From assembly GCF_003390335.1 (NCBI RefSeq), contig NZ_QUOU01000001.1, forward strand, positions 4,216,001-4,280,000: a stretch of 64,000 nt of DNA, written 5' to 3'. The DNA is from Thalassotalea euphylliae. GTDB lineage: Bacteria > Pseudomonadota > Gammaproteobacteria > Enterobacterales > Alteromonadaceae. The translations under genes were made by a program, and so were the position numbers. Position 1 is the stretch's first letter. Each line of letters starts with the position of its first letter. Under the pieces are notes generated by a model. It saw only the letters and a list, made by a program, of their open reading frames with translations, searched no databases and was not told where the DNA came from. Positions 18,063 through 25,870 of this stretch are shown piece after piece.

Positions 18063-18485
18063 TTAAATTATGACCTTTTTTCGTTGTTGTTTAACTTGCT
18101 TACGGTTGTTTTTACTTTCCAAGCGTTTTCTAACCGAAGCTTTCGTGGGTTTGGTTGCGCGGCGCACTTTTTGTACTTTGTTGGCTTGCTGGATCATTAC
18201 CACTAACTTTTCAATCGCCACTTGCTTATTGAATTCTTGGCTGCGCGAACCTTGCGATTTAATCACGATAACACCGTCACTGGTGATCCGGTGATCAGAG
18301 ACTTTGAGCAAGTTTTCTTTGGTTTTATCCGGCAATTTCGAGCGATGAATATCAAAGCGCAAATGAATCGCCGTTGCCACTTTGTTCACGTGTTGGCCGC
18401 CAGCCCCTTGCGCCCGAACAGCACTAAAACTGATATCATCAAGCCGCAGATGACAAAAACGATCAACTGGAATACTATTTTGCAA
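18063..18485 (-). CDS. arfB: Ribosome-rescue peptidyl-tRNA hydrolase ArfB (YaeJ)
   Basis: A 140-residue protein, the same length as E. coli ArfB. It contains the release-factor GGQ loop AQGAGGQHVNKVATAIHLRF (about residues 24-43) and the basic C-terminal tail (KASVRKRLESKNNRKQVKQQ) that reaches into the mRNA channel of stalled ribosomes. It hydrolyses peptidyl-tRNA on non-stop ribosomes. The frame begins at TTG (18485) with GGAG 5 nt upstream and there is no later ATG before GGQ, so a TTG start is accepted; the low-efficiency start may keep expression low. Likely co-transcribed with the DUF2797 gene. Confidence 0.92.
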   Translation of the reverse strand: MQNSIPVDRFCHLRLDDISFSAVRAQGAGGQHVNKVATAIHLRFDIHRSKLPDKTKENLLKVSDHRITSDGVIVIKSQGSRSQEFNKQVAIEKLVVMIQQANKVQKVRRATKPTKASVRKRLESKNNRKQVKQQRKKVII

Positions 18486-18533
18486 CTTAACTCCATTTGC
18501 ACCTAAGTGCAGTCATAGTGAGAGGAAACCAAC

Positions 18534-18803
18534 ATGTTACAAGCATGGTACGTTTATTTGCTGCGCTGCGCAGACAATAGCTTGTACTGTGGCGTTACCA
18601 CAGATCTGTCAAGGCGGGTAATTGAGCATAACCAATCGCCAACGCGAGGTGCCAAGTATACACGGGTAAGACGGCCAGTTGAACTTGTCTACAGCGAATC
18701 ACAAGCCAGCCGTTCGCTTGCTTGTCAGCGAGAATACGCTATCAAGCAACTTTCCAAGCAACAGAAAGAAGCTTTAGTTGTAACCTCCCCTAAATCGACC
18801 TAA
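18534..18803 (+). CDS. GIY-YIG nuclease-family protein (YhbQ-like)
   Basis: An 89-residue single-domain protein. The GIY-YIG core appears as WYVYLLRCADNSLYCGVTT (about residues 4-22), followed by the catalytic Arg (LSRRVIEHN) and the conserved KYTRVRRPVELVY. The family includes small structure-selective DNA endonucleases of the UPF0213/YhbQ type. It is divergent from arfB and has an AGGAAA ribosome site 6 nt before the ATG. A repair or DNA-processing role is inferred from the family. Confidence 0.9.
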   Translation: MLQAWYVYLLRCADNSLYCGVTTDLSRRVIEHNQSPTRGAKYTRVRRPVELVYSESQASRSLACQREYAIKQLSKQQKEALVVTSPKST

Positions 18804-18925
18804 TTTAGCCTACACATGTACGCTCAGCCCTTGATTTTACTGGTCTGCTCAGTAATTCAAGTTTAGCCTTAACGTTGAAGTCTTGATAAAATGCTCGCGA
18901 AATCAAGGTAGTAAATGGCTAATTT

Positions 18926-19639
18926 ATGTTCATCAATCAGTTTTACAATCAGTCACCAGCAACAGTTTCTTTCACTCGTCAACAAGCGAGTGATTTTGCC
19001 AAGCAAATTGCAGATGACTTCAACCCATTGCACGATATTGACGCTAAACGCTTTTGTGTGCCGGGTGATTTGCTATTCGCGGTAACCCTTGCCAAAGCCG
19101 GTTTAGCTAAGCAAATGCGCTTTAATTTTTCTGGCATGGTGACTGACGGTATTGAACTGAGCTTGCCGAGTCAGCTTGCCGCTGAGACAGCAGTAACCGA
19201 CGCCAACGGCAAACAATATTTAACGATCGAAACTGACGGTGAAATGACCCAAAGCCAAGCGCTGATAGAAGCACTAGTGCGCGCTTACGTGGGCTTTTCT
19301 GGCCATACCTTTCCACATATTTTATGCGATTTGATGGCAAAAAATGACGTGATGATCAACCCTGCACGCCCGATGATCATGTACGAAAGCATGAGCATTG
19401 AAATGTTAGATCTTAGCGTTAGCGAGGTTCGACTGGAACTTGCCTCGTCGACATTAACCATTGATGGCAAGCGCGGTAATGCCGTTTTAGCATTTAATTT
19501 ATACAACGGCGAAACGCTCATTGGCACAGGTGAAAAACACATGGTACTGAGCGGTTTACGCCCTTACTGTGCGGATACCATCGACCAAATTAGCCAGAAC
19601 TATTTAACCATGAAGGCAAATTATCATCAGGCCGCATAG
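18926..19639 (+). CDS. DUF3581 protein, hotdog-fold
   Basis: A 237-residue cytosolic protein of the DUF3581 family found in Shewanella, Vibrio and relatives. The segment DDFNPLHDIDAKRFCVPGDL (about residues 30-49) resembles the active-site signature of MaoC-like hydratases (D-x-N-P-x-H), and a second hotdog-like half follows from about residue 130. It may be a double-hotdog thioester enzyme, but the substrate is unknown. Single gene, ATG start, no strong ribosome site seen. Confidence 0.8.
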   Translation: MFINQFYNQSPATVSFTRQQASDFAKQIADDFNPLHDIDAKRFCVPGDLLFAVTLAKAGLAKQMRFNFSGMVTDGIELSLPSQLAAETAVTDANGKQYLTIETDGEMTQSQALIEALVRAYVGFSGHTFPHILCDLMAKNDVMINPARPMIMYESMSIEMLDLSVSEVRLELASSTLTIDGKRGNAVLAFNLYNGETLIGTGEKHMVLSGLRPYCADTIDQISQNYLTMKANYHQAA

Positions 19640-19697
19640 TTCCCCGCATAGTTCCCGCCAAAAAGCAGCCCTGCCCCAAAAGAGCAAAGCAGCTCCG

Positions 19698-19937
19698 CTA
19701 ATTGAACTTGTGTTTAAGGCGCAATAAGAGCCTATCTAATTGCTCAGCGCCTCTGCGCGTTATACGCTGACACTTCTTCAACCAATCCTTAGCCCAAGTA
19801 TACTCTAAGCTCAGCAGTGCCAAGCCTGCTGGTAGAAAGAGTATCGCTGGCCCCGGCACAATCATAAATACAGCGCCGATAAAGACCAAAAAGCCGCCCA
19901 CCAAAGTGATTAAGGTTTTCTTCATTTTCTGCTCCAT
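19698..19937 (-). CDS. Small PGPGW-family membrane protein
   Basis: 79 residues with two membrane-spanning segments (LITLVGGFLVFIGAVFMIV and AILFLPAGLALLSLEY) joined by the PGP turn, then a basic cytosolic tail (KKCQRITRRGAEQLDRLLLR). This is the PGPGW (transmembrane protein) family, here with PGPAI in place of PGPGW. Function unknown. A good ribosome site GAGAAGG lies 4 nt upstream of the ATG, and a perfect 14-bp inverted repeat lies 29 bp further upstream. Confidence 0.85.
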   Translation of the reverse strand: MEQKMKKTLITLVGGFLVFIGAVFMIVPGPAILFLPAGLALLSLEYTWAKDWLKKCQRITRRGAEQLDRLLLRLKHKFN

Positions 19938-19965
19938 TAACCTTCTCCCGCTCTCGTTGAATCAA

Positions 19966-19999
19966 TGCTTAGATACTTACCTTGCTAAGTATCTAAGCA
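19966..19999. repeat. Perfect 14-bp inverted repeat
   Basis: TGCTTAGATACTTA (19966-19979) and TAAGTATCTAAGCA (19986-19999) around a 6-nt spacer, 29 bp upstream of the PGPGW gene. No T-tract in the minus direction, so it is an operator, a structured leader, or a weak terminator for the small gene at 20081. Confidence 0.6.
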
Positions 20000-20080
20000 A
20001 AAACAACACCACTAAATAAAAGCCATACCTTTCATAACGTTAGGATTTTCAGAAGATGAAGAGTTGGTATTTTTCACCAA

Positions 20081-20347
20081 CTATCGAGGTTTTAATTTGC
20101 CTTGTTGGCATTTTCGCCACTTTTTAAAGGCATTAAGTGCTTGCTCTTTCAGTTTATTGCTGCGTTTAACACTGTTGGGCTGGCGTTGTTTGCTTTGAAT
20201 ATTTTCAAGCTTGGTTTTGTATTTGGCACACTTAGCTTGCTTACTGGGTTGCGCCAAAACTGGCGAAGTAGATGCTACTAAAAGTGCTAAAGAGAGGCAC
20301 AAAGATCCTATTGTTTTGTCGATGGTTTTGTCGATGGTTTTGTTCAT
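20081..20347 (-). CDS. Small secreted basic protein, unknown function
   Basis: 88 residues: a signal peptide (hydrophobic core GSLCLSLALLVASTSPVLA, cleavage about residue 32) and a ~55-residue very basic mature region with two Cys (AKCAKY and RKCQQG), rich in Lys and Gln. The extreme N-terminus is a threefold repeat of D/N-K-T-I produced by a 12-bp tandem DNA repeat (about 20312-20347), which lengthens the positively charged n-region. I do not recognise a family. A small hairpin AGTTGGT..ACCAACT overlaps the stop codon. Confidence 0.65.
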   Translation of the reverse strand: MNKTIDKTIDKTIGSLCLSLALLVASTSPVLAQPSKQAKCAKYKTKLENIQSKQRQPNSVKRSNKLKEQALNAFKKWRKCQQGKLKPR

Positions 20348-20474
20348 AAAGACTATCCTTGTCGTTTCAGAGCAGAGAAGAAAAATAGAATAGTATCACT
20401 ATAGTAAAAATTGAAAATATTGAGTTTTCTTCTAGGTTAAAGAATAGGACATTCAATCACGCCAAGGAGGCACC

Positions 20475-21368
20475 ATGTTCCAGAGCCTTAATTTTCAACT
20501 ACCAATTATTTTGGTGATATGCAGCACTTTCAGCTTATTTTGCAATTCATCAAATGCCACTCACAACCCACTTAACCTGCAACTGGCGAGTGACTACCAT
20601 CAAAGCACTAATATTCGCGATTATTGGGTTAGTGAAAAACTCGATGGTGTACGTGGCTATTGGGATGGCAAACAGCTCTTCACTCGCGGCGGACACAGAG
20701 TTAACCTGCCCAGCTTCTTTACCGAGCATTGGCCCAGTGTTGCCATGGACGGTGAGTTGTGGATAAAGCGCCGTGGTTTCGAGCAAATCGCCGCGATTGT
20801 CAACAAACAGCAAGCAAAAGATGTTGAATGGCAGCAAGTGAAATTTCTGGTGTTTGACCTACCCAACCATCAAGGGACTTTTTCTGAGCGTATTACGCAA
20901 ATGCGCCAACTCATTGTCAAAACCAATAATCGTCACTTACAAATGGTTGAGCAGTACCGATTAGCAGATAATGCACAACTTACCGCGTGGCTCGATCAAG
21001 CAATTGCCGCTGGTGGCGAAGGATTAATGCTCCACAAAGCCTCAGCGCGCTATCAAGGCGGTCGCACTAGCAATATTATGAAACTTAAACCTTTATTCGA
21101 TGCCGAAGCAGAGGTGATTGCGCATTTGCCAGGCAAAGGCAAATACACTGGACAATTAGGGGCGATAAAGGTGAAAACCCCTGATGGTTTACAGTTTAAA
21201 ATTGGCAGTGGTTTTTCCGATCACGAACGTAAAAACCCGCCACCAATTGGCAGTATCATCACTTATCAATACAGTGGTAAAACTGCCAAAGGTGTGCCAA
21301 GATTCGCTAGTTTTCTGCGTATTAGACACGCGCCTCAATTGGCACTGAACAATAAACTGAGTGAGTAA
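20475..21368 (+). CDS. Periplasmic ATP-dependent DNA ligase, LigE type
   Basis: A 297-residue minimal ligase. A signal peptide (about 1-28, ending SSNA) is followed by a nucleotidyltransferase domain with motif I SEKLDGVRGYWDG (adenylated Lys55), motif III-like MDGELWIKRRGFEQ, FLVFDLP, motif IV EGLMLHK and motif V NIMKLKPLFDAEA, then an OB fold ending in motif VI-like GVPRFASFLRIR. Lig E ligases seal nicks in duplex DNA with ATP and are exported in many gammaproteobacteria, where roles in periplasmic DNA or competence have been proposed. AAGGAGG ribosome site. Not adjacent to competence genes here. Confidence 0.9.
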   Translation: MFQSLNFQLPIILVICSTFSLFCNSSNATHNPLNLQLASDYHQSTNIRDYWVSEKLDGVRGYWDGKQLFTRGGHRVNLPSFFTEHWPSVAMDGELWIKRRGFEQIAAIVNKQQAKDVEWQQVKFLVFDLPNHQGTFSERITQMRQLIVKTNNRHLQMVEQYRLADNAQLTAWLDQAIAAGGEGLMLHKASARYQGGRTSNIMKLKPLFDAEAEVIAHLPGKGKYTGQLGAIKVKTPDGLQFKIGSGFSDHERKNPPPIGSIITYQYSGKTAKGVPRFASFLRIRHAPQLALNNKLSE

Positions 21369-21437
21369 TACCAATTGAAAGAACTACTGTCTGAGGTAGG
21401 CACTAAGATTTAAGATATTAAAGTTTAAGGTATATCA

Positions 21438-22055
21438 ATGGAATTACATTTATGGCTGTCGCTCGTTGCGATTTGCATTATGGGCGCGCTTTCTCCCGGA
21501 CCCAGTTTGGCACTGGTGGTTAAAAACACCATGGCGGGTGGTGCCCAAGCAGGTTATGCCAGCGCGATTAGTCACGGTATCGGCGTGGCACTATACGCCG
21601 CCATTACCACGACGGGCATTGGCATTATCTTAGTAAAGTCGCCAACCTTGTTTAGCATTATTCAATACGGCGGCGCAGCCTTCTTACTGTACTTGGGCAT
21701 CAATGCTCTGCTCAGTAAAAAGCAACAACTCGATTTATCAGACTCAGATGAAAGCACGCCCCAAGCAAACGTTAACGGCTGGCGAGACGGTTTTTTGATT
21801 GCCTTTTTAAACCCTAAACTGGCGATCTTTTTTCTGGCGTTATTCAGTCAATTTGTTGATGAAAACGCCAGCGTCACGCAAAAAGTGATCATGACGGCAA
21901 CGGTGGGTGGTATTGATGCCCTATGGTATTGCTTAATTACGTTTTTGCTTTCACGTGGCCCAGTGATCAATAAACTCAAAGCAAACAGCCACATTATTGA
22001 TCGCATCACTGGCAGCTTCTTAGTATTACTTGCCGCTCGCGTTGTGATTAACTAA
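21438..22055 (+). CDS. LysE/RhtB-family amino acid exporter
   Basis: A 205-residue inner-membrane protein with about six helices and the family start LWLSLVAICIMGALSPGPSL (the conserved PGP near residue 21) plus FLIAFLNPKLAIFFLALFSQ in the middle. Family members export lysine, homoserine, threonine or similar; specificity cannot be told from sequence. Monocistronic between the ligase and a convergent methyltransferase. Confidence 0.9.
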   Translation: MELHLWLSLVAICIMGALSPGPSLALVVKNTMAGGAQAGYASAISHGIGVALYAAITTTGIGIILVKSPTLFSIIQYGGAAFLLYLGINALLSKKQQLDLSDSDESTPQANVNGWRDGFLIAFLNPKLAIFFLALFSQFVDENASVTQKVIMTATVGGIDALWYCLITFLLSRGPVINKLKANSHIIDRITGSFLVLLAARVVIN

Positions 22056-22106
22056 GCACAGCGCGCTAAAAACTCACGCAATAGCACTCGCCCCATAGCT
22101 AAAACA

Positions 22107-23015
22107 CTATGGCGCATAGCGAAACAACATCACTTTTAAGCCCTTGCCTGCATGTGCTTCTTTAAATACAGCCGGTGGGGCTAGCTTGTCGACAAACTCC
22201 AGCTCAGGGCACTCTTGGGCAACCGTATTTAACAAGAACGCTTCATCTAAATCCGGACTGTTTAAACACAGCATCACGTCAGCATTTGGACTCGCCAATT
22301 GTGGTATACGACGAATAATTTTGCCGTAATCACGCGCAATATTAACGCTGCCTTTTTGGAATGAGGGCGGGTCAACAATGATCATCTGGTAAGGACCAAA
22401 TTTCTTTAATCGCCCAAAAGACTTAAATATATCAACCGCTTGAAACACAATATGTTCGGTTGACTGATCATTTAAACGGTGGTTATCACGGCCACGCGCA
22501 AGCGATGGCTTGCTCATGTCAATATTCACCACTTGTTTGGCACCGCCATGACTTGCCGCTACGGAAAAGGCGCAAGTATAAGAGAAGAGATTGAGCACAT
22601 TTTTATCTTTGGCATTTGCTTGCACCCAGTCGCGGCCATTTTTCATGTCTAAAAACAATCCGTGATTCTGCGCACGACCAAATTCAATCTGGTATTTCAG
22701 CCCTGATTCTAGTGCATGGAGTTGTCGAATATCCTCACCCACTAAGCACTCTATGGGCGCCATTGGCTGCCAACGGTGCTGAACCAATACCGACTGACAT
22801 GCCCCTACCTTCTCATTTAAGCTGTGCGCAAGTGCTAGCAAGCTGTCATGCTCAACCTCGCGATAAAGAGTCACTAAAACGACAGGCGCAAACCAATCCA
22901 CACAAATATGCTCAAGCCCTTCATAGGCATGACCACGACCATGAAAAAGTCGCTGCGTATTAGCGTCATCTTGTAGTTGGATATGGTCAATAAGAGTGGA
23001 AATAGAAATGCTCAT
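22107..23015 (-). CDS. Class I SAM-dependent methyltransferase, RlmI/RlmK-like
   Basis: A 302-residue Rossmann-fold methyltransferase. An N-terminal RNA-binding-like region (residues 1-110) is followed by the SAM site VLNLFSYTCAFSVAASHGGA, the acidic VNIDMSK and the catalytic-region VDPPSFQKG, a DPPxF pattern of 23S rRNA C5-cytosine methyltransferases such as RlmI. Substrate RNA is not proven. The longest frame starts at 23075 inside the terminator hairpin of the upstream gene, so I use the ATG at 23015. The Shine-Dalgarno is weak. Confidence 0.85.
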   Translation of the reverse strand: MSISISTLIDHIQLQDDANTQRLFHGRGHAYEGLEHICVDWFAPVVLVTLYREVEHDSLLALAHSLNEKVGACQSVLVQHRWQPMAPIECLVGEDIRQLHALESGLKYQIEFGRAQNHGLFLDMKNGRDWVQANAKDKNVLNLFSYTCAFSVAASHGGAKQVVNIDMSKPSLARGRDNHRLNDQSTEHIVFQAVDIFKSFGRLKKFGPYQMIIVDPPSFQKGSVNIARDYGKIIRRIPQLASPNADVMLCLNSPDLDEAFLLNTVAQECPELEFVDKLAPPAVFKEAHAGKGLKVMLFRYAP

Positions 23016-23060
23016 AGGAACTTTTGCCAACGGTTTGAGGTTATCTGAGTAGCAGATAAT

Positions 23061-23094
23061 AAAAAGCCGCATCATACACGGGATGCGGCTTTTT
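23061..23094 (-). terminator. Rho-independent terminator of the Na+ symporter gene
   Basis: AAAAAGCCGCAT (23061-23072) pairs perfectly with ATGCGGCTTTTT (23083-23094) with a 10-nt loop; T-run on the minus strand. It lies 27 bp after the symporter stop. Confidence 0.85.
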
Positions 23095-23120
23095 CGCTAT
23101 CGGTTAGGCTAGCCTAGTCG

Positions 23121-24542
23121 CTAGCCAAAAATGTTATAGCCAAAGAACTTCACGGCAACAGTATTTAAGAAAATACCCAATAAAATAACGGGGATGAATG
23201 TACCTAATGAAAAGTTAATGTACTTTTCTGCAAATGAGCCTTGGTAGTTATTGTTACCGACAGAAAGCTCTTCTGATAGACGATGCTTCTTCCAGCGGTA
23301 GCTAACAAATAAACACAACAGCAAACCGTTTAACGGCAAAATAGTGTCGTAGAAGACATCGTAGACAATGTCGAAGAAAGAGCGCGTACCGCCTGCATAG
23401 CTAGTAAATTCCGTAAAGAAATTCACCATTCCAAACGACACAGTGGCAAATAAGGTTAAAACGCCCGCTGTCATCATCAAAATAAACAAGGCTTTTTTAC
23501 GCGAGTGCTGTTTCTCAGTCACTAGGTAAGAAACCGGTACTTCAATAATCGACACCAGTGAAGTGATCGCCGCAAAGAACACCAGCATAAAGAAAAATAC
23601 CGCAATGCCGCTCGCCGCAACATAGCCAATAGAGCCTTGCAGTGCTAAAAAGATTTTCGGCAAGAAGGTGAAAATCAGTGATACCGAGCTATCACTTAAT
23701 TCTTGTGGATTAACCTGCGGGTTAAACGAAAACACCGCCGGTAAAATCATTAAGCCCGCGGTAAAAGCCACTGCGGTATCTGTGATCGCTACCAGTTTTG
23801 CCGAACCGACAATATCCGCTTTTTTACTGATATAAGAGCCATAGGTAATTAGAATGCCCATGCCTAGCGATAACGAGAAAAATGCTTGAGATAAAGCACC
23901 GTTAACCACTGACGGCGTAATTTTACTAAAGTCAGGAATCACAAAAAACGCCACCCCCGCAAAGGCATTGTCGCGAGTAAGCACGAATACAACCATCAAT
24001 ACGAGCATAATAAACAAGCTCGGCATTAAGGTTTTCGCGGCTTTTTCGATTCCGTTTTTCACGCCAGCAACCAGAATAAAATTAATAATGGCTGCAACGA
24101 TCACCATAGCACCGAAAATGTAAGGGCTTTTGGTAAACTCGTCAAATGCTTGTGGCGTTGCTAAATAGTCTAATCCGCCACCAAGCGTAATGGCGATATA
24201 ACCGAATATCCATACCGTGATCACCATATAAAATACGGCGATCATAAATGGCGTTAGTACGCCTAACAAACCGGCTAGGTTCCAACCTGAGCCGCCGTTA
24301 TTAAGCGCCTTGTAAGCGCCTACGGGTTCTTTTTGGGTTTTACGCCCCATGGCCATTTCAGCCACCATGACAGGTAAACACACTAAGAGTACAAATAGTG
24401 CATACACCAATAAGAAGGCACCGCCGCCATTTTTCGCGGCATTGACCGGAAAACCAACTAGGTTACCAATACCAACCGCAGAGCCAGCCGCCGCCAGTAT
24501 GAACCCTAGTTTGGAACTAAATTGTTCTCTATTCGCGCTCAT
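23121..24542 (-). CDS. Sodium-dependent neurotransmitter-symporter family (SLC6/NSS) transporter
   Basis: A 473-residue inner-membrane protein of the LeuT fold. The family signature at the first unwound helix is GFILAAAGSAVGIGNLVGFP (residues 13-32), followed by about ten further helices and the second substrate/sodium region SLGMGILITYGSY. It takes up an amino acid or related solute with Na+; the exact solute is unknown. Eleven or twelve helices can be counted by eye, both being normal for prokaryotic NSS proteins. Monocistronic with its own terminator. Confidence 0.92.
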   Translation of the reverse strand: MSANREQFSSKLGFILAAAGSAVGIGNLVGFPVNAAKNGGGAFLLVYALFVLLVCLPVMVAEMAMGRKTQKEPVGAYKALNNGGSGWNLAGLLGVLTPFMIAVFYMVITVWIFGYIAITLGGGLDYLATPQAFDEFTKSPYIFGAMVIVAAIINFILVAGVKNGIEKAAKTLMPSLFIMLVLMVVFVLTRDNAFAGVAFFVIPDFSKITPSVVNGALSQAFFSLSLGMGILITYGSYISKKADIVGSAKLVAITDTAVAFTAGLMILPAVFSFNPQVNPQELSDSSVSLIFTFLPKIFLALQGSIGYVAASGIAVFFFMLVFFAAITSLVSIIEVPVSYLVTEKQHSRKKALFILMMTAGVLTLFATVSFGMVNFFTEFTSYAGGTRSFFDIVYDVFYDTILPLNGLLLCLFVSYRWKKHRLSEELSVGNNNYQGSFAEKYINFSLGTFIPVILLGIFLNTVAVKFFGYNIFG

Positions 24543-24790
24543 ATGTTTCCTTTATTTATAGTTATTGTTATCTAAGTGTCAGCTAATTCTCAAAAAGAAC
24601 TCAACAAAGGTGTAAGTTTTGCCTTACTTCCTAACCACGACCTAGATAAGCGCTGATAAAATTTTGTTAATCGCCAGATGCTATCAAGGATTACTGTGCT
24701 TGTCTGCCCCTACCTCGCACCTGAGCTTATAAATTTAAGTTAGCACTTGCTAACCGTACAAATAATGTTCAGCTTAGGTGTTTCATCAGT

Positions 24791-25675
24791 CTAGCCACTT
24801 GGCTTATCGAAGAACTTGGCGCCCATAATGCTTAAAACATTGTCAGCTTCGTCATGGGCAAACTCAGCCGCAGCAATTAACTCTTCAAACGTAATGCCCA
24901 ACGACTGACACAAACCTTGGTCGACAATATCGTCGTAAGTAAACAGCTCAGGGTGGCTGTCGACTAACGCCAAACGAGAAGCGAGGTACATGACTTTAAC
25001 ATCCTTGTTAATTTGGATGTCGAGAGCTTGATTAAAGTGACGGATCGGTAGAATAATTTTTTCCGGGATTTGCCACAATTTCAATAACTCTGCCGACACA
25101 TCCGTGTAGGTAAAATCCAGTGCCTGATATTGTCGCTGCCAAGGTAAATCGTCTTGGCTGTATTGCTCACAATGCTGTGCGATTTCTGGAGAGACTTTGG
25201 CGACGATCAGCTCACCAAAGTTTTGTAATAAACCGGCGACAAATAAGCGCTCAATATCGCGAATACCCGCACTTATCGCTAAATTTTTTGCCGCTAAGCC
25301 ACAATATACACTCGTTCGCCAAAAGCGCTTGAGATCAATCGCCTGATTAGCAAAGTGCTTAAACGCTGAGCTTGCCACATCGACCAACATCATATTGTAA
25401 ATAGACTGGGTACCAATAACGGTAATCGCACGCGAGATGGTACTGATCTCACCTGAAAAGCTATACACAGCACTATTGGCTATTTTCAACAAACGCGAAG
25501 TCATTGACGGATCAACACTGATGATATTGCCAAAATCTGTTGCCGTAGAGTGCTCATCTTCCATCAAGGTTTTCACTTTAAAGCAAGCGTCAGGCAACGC
25601 AAATGAGCCATTCGCCTGATTTGCATAATCAATAGCTTGCAAGCGAATGAAATCGTTGGGGAGTTGCTTCGTCAT
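24791..25675 (-). CDS. HDOD-domain signalling protein, paralogue
   Basis: A 294-residue HDOD protein. It shares with the gene at 16113-16958 the patterns LMEDEHSTATDFGNIISVDP, LKIANSAVYSFSGEISTISR and the helix AGLLQNFGELIVAKVSPE. True HD metal ligands are not conserved. The two paralogues align along nearly their whole length, suggesting duplication. Probable role in regulatory scaffolding; the partner is unknown. ATG start at 25675; the 115 bp or so beyond the start carry no other gene. Confidence 0.85.
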   Translation of the reverse strand: MTKQLPNDFIRLQAIDYANQANGSFALPDACFKVKTLMEDEHSTATDFGNIISVDPSMTSRLLKIANSAVYSFSGEISTISRAITVIGTQSIYNMMLVDVASSAFKHFANQAIDLKRFWRTSVYCGLAAKNLAISAGIRDIERLFVAGLLQNFGELIVAKVSPEIAQHCEQYSQDDLPWQRQYQALDFTYTDVSAELLKLWQIPEKIILPIRHFNQALDIQINKDVKVMYLASRLALVDSHPELFTYDDIVDQGLCQSLGITFEELIAAAEFAHDEADNVLSIMGAKFFDKPSG

Positions 25676-25870
25676 TAGCTAATCGCTTCCTATAGTGAAT
25701 ATTGTGAACCTTTTTTAACATTACGTTAACGTTCGTTGACGATATTTTCAACTACCTGCGCACGCTCCCTGTGCACAGGTTTACTCAAAAAGCCCCGAAA
25801 GTTAGAGGCTTGGCAACAATACTTTACTGTCGCCGTGCGTTTTCCTCTCGAGTATTACTGGTCACAGCAA

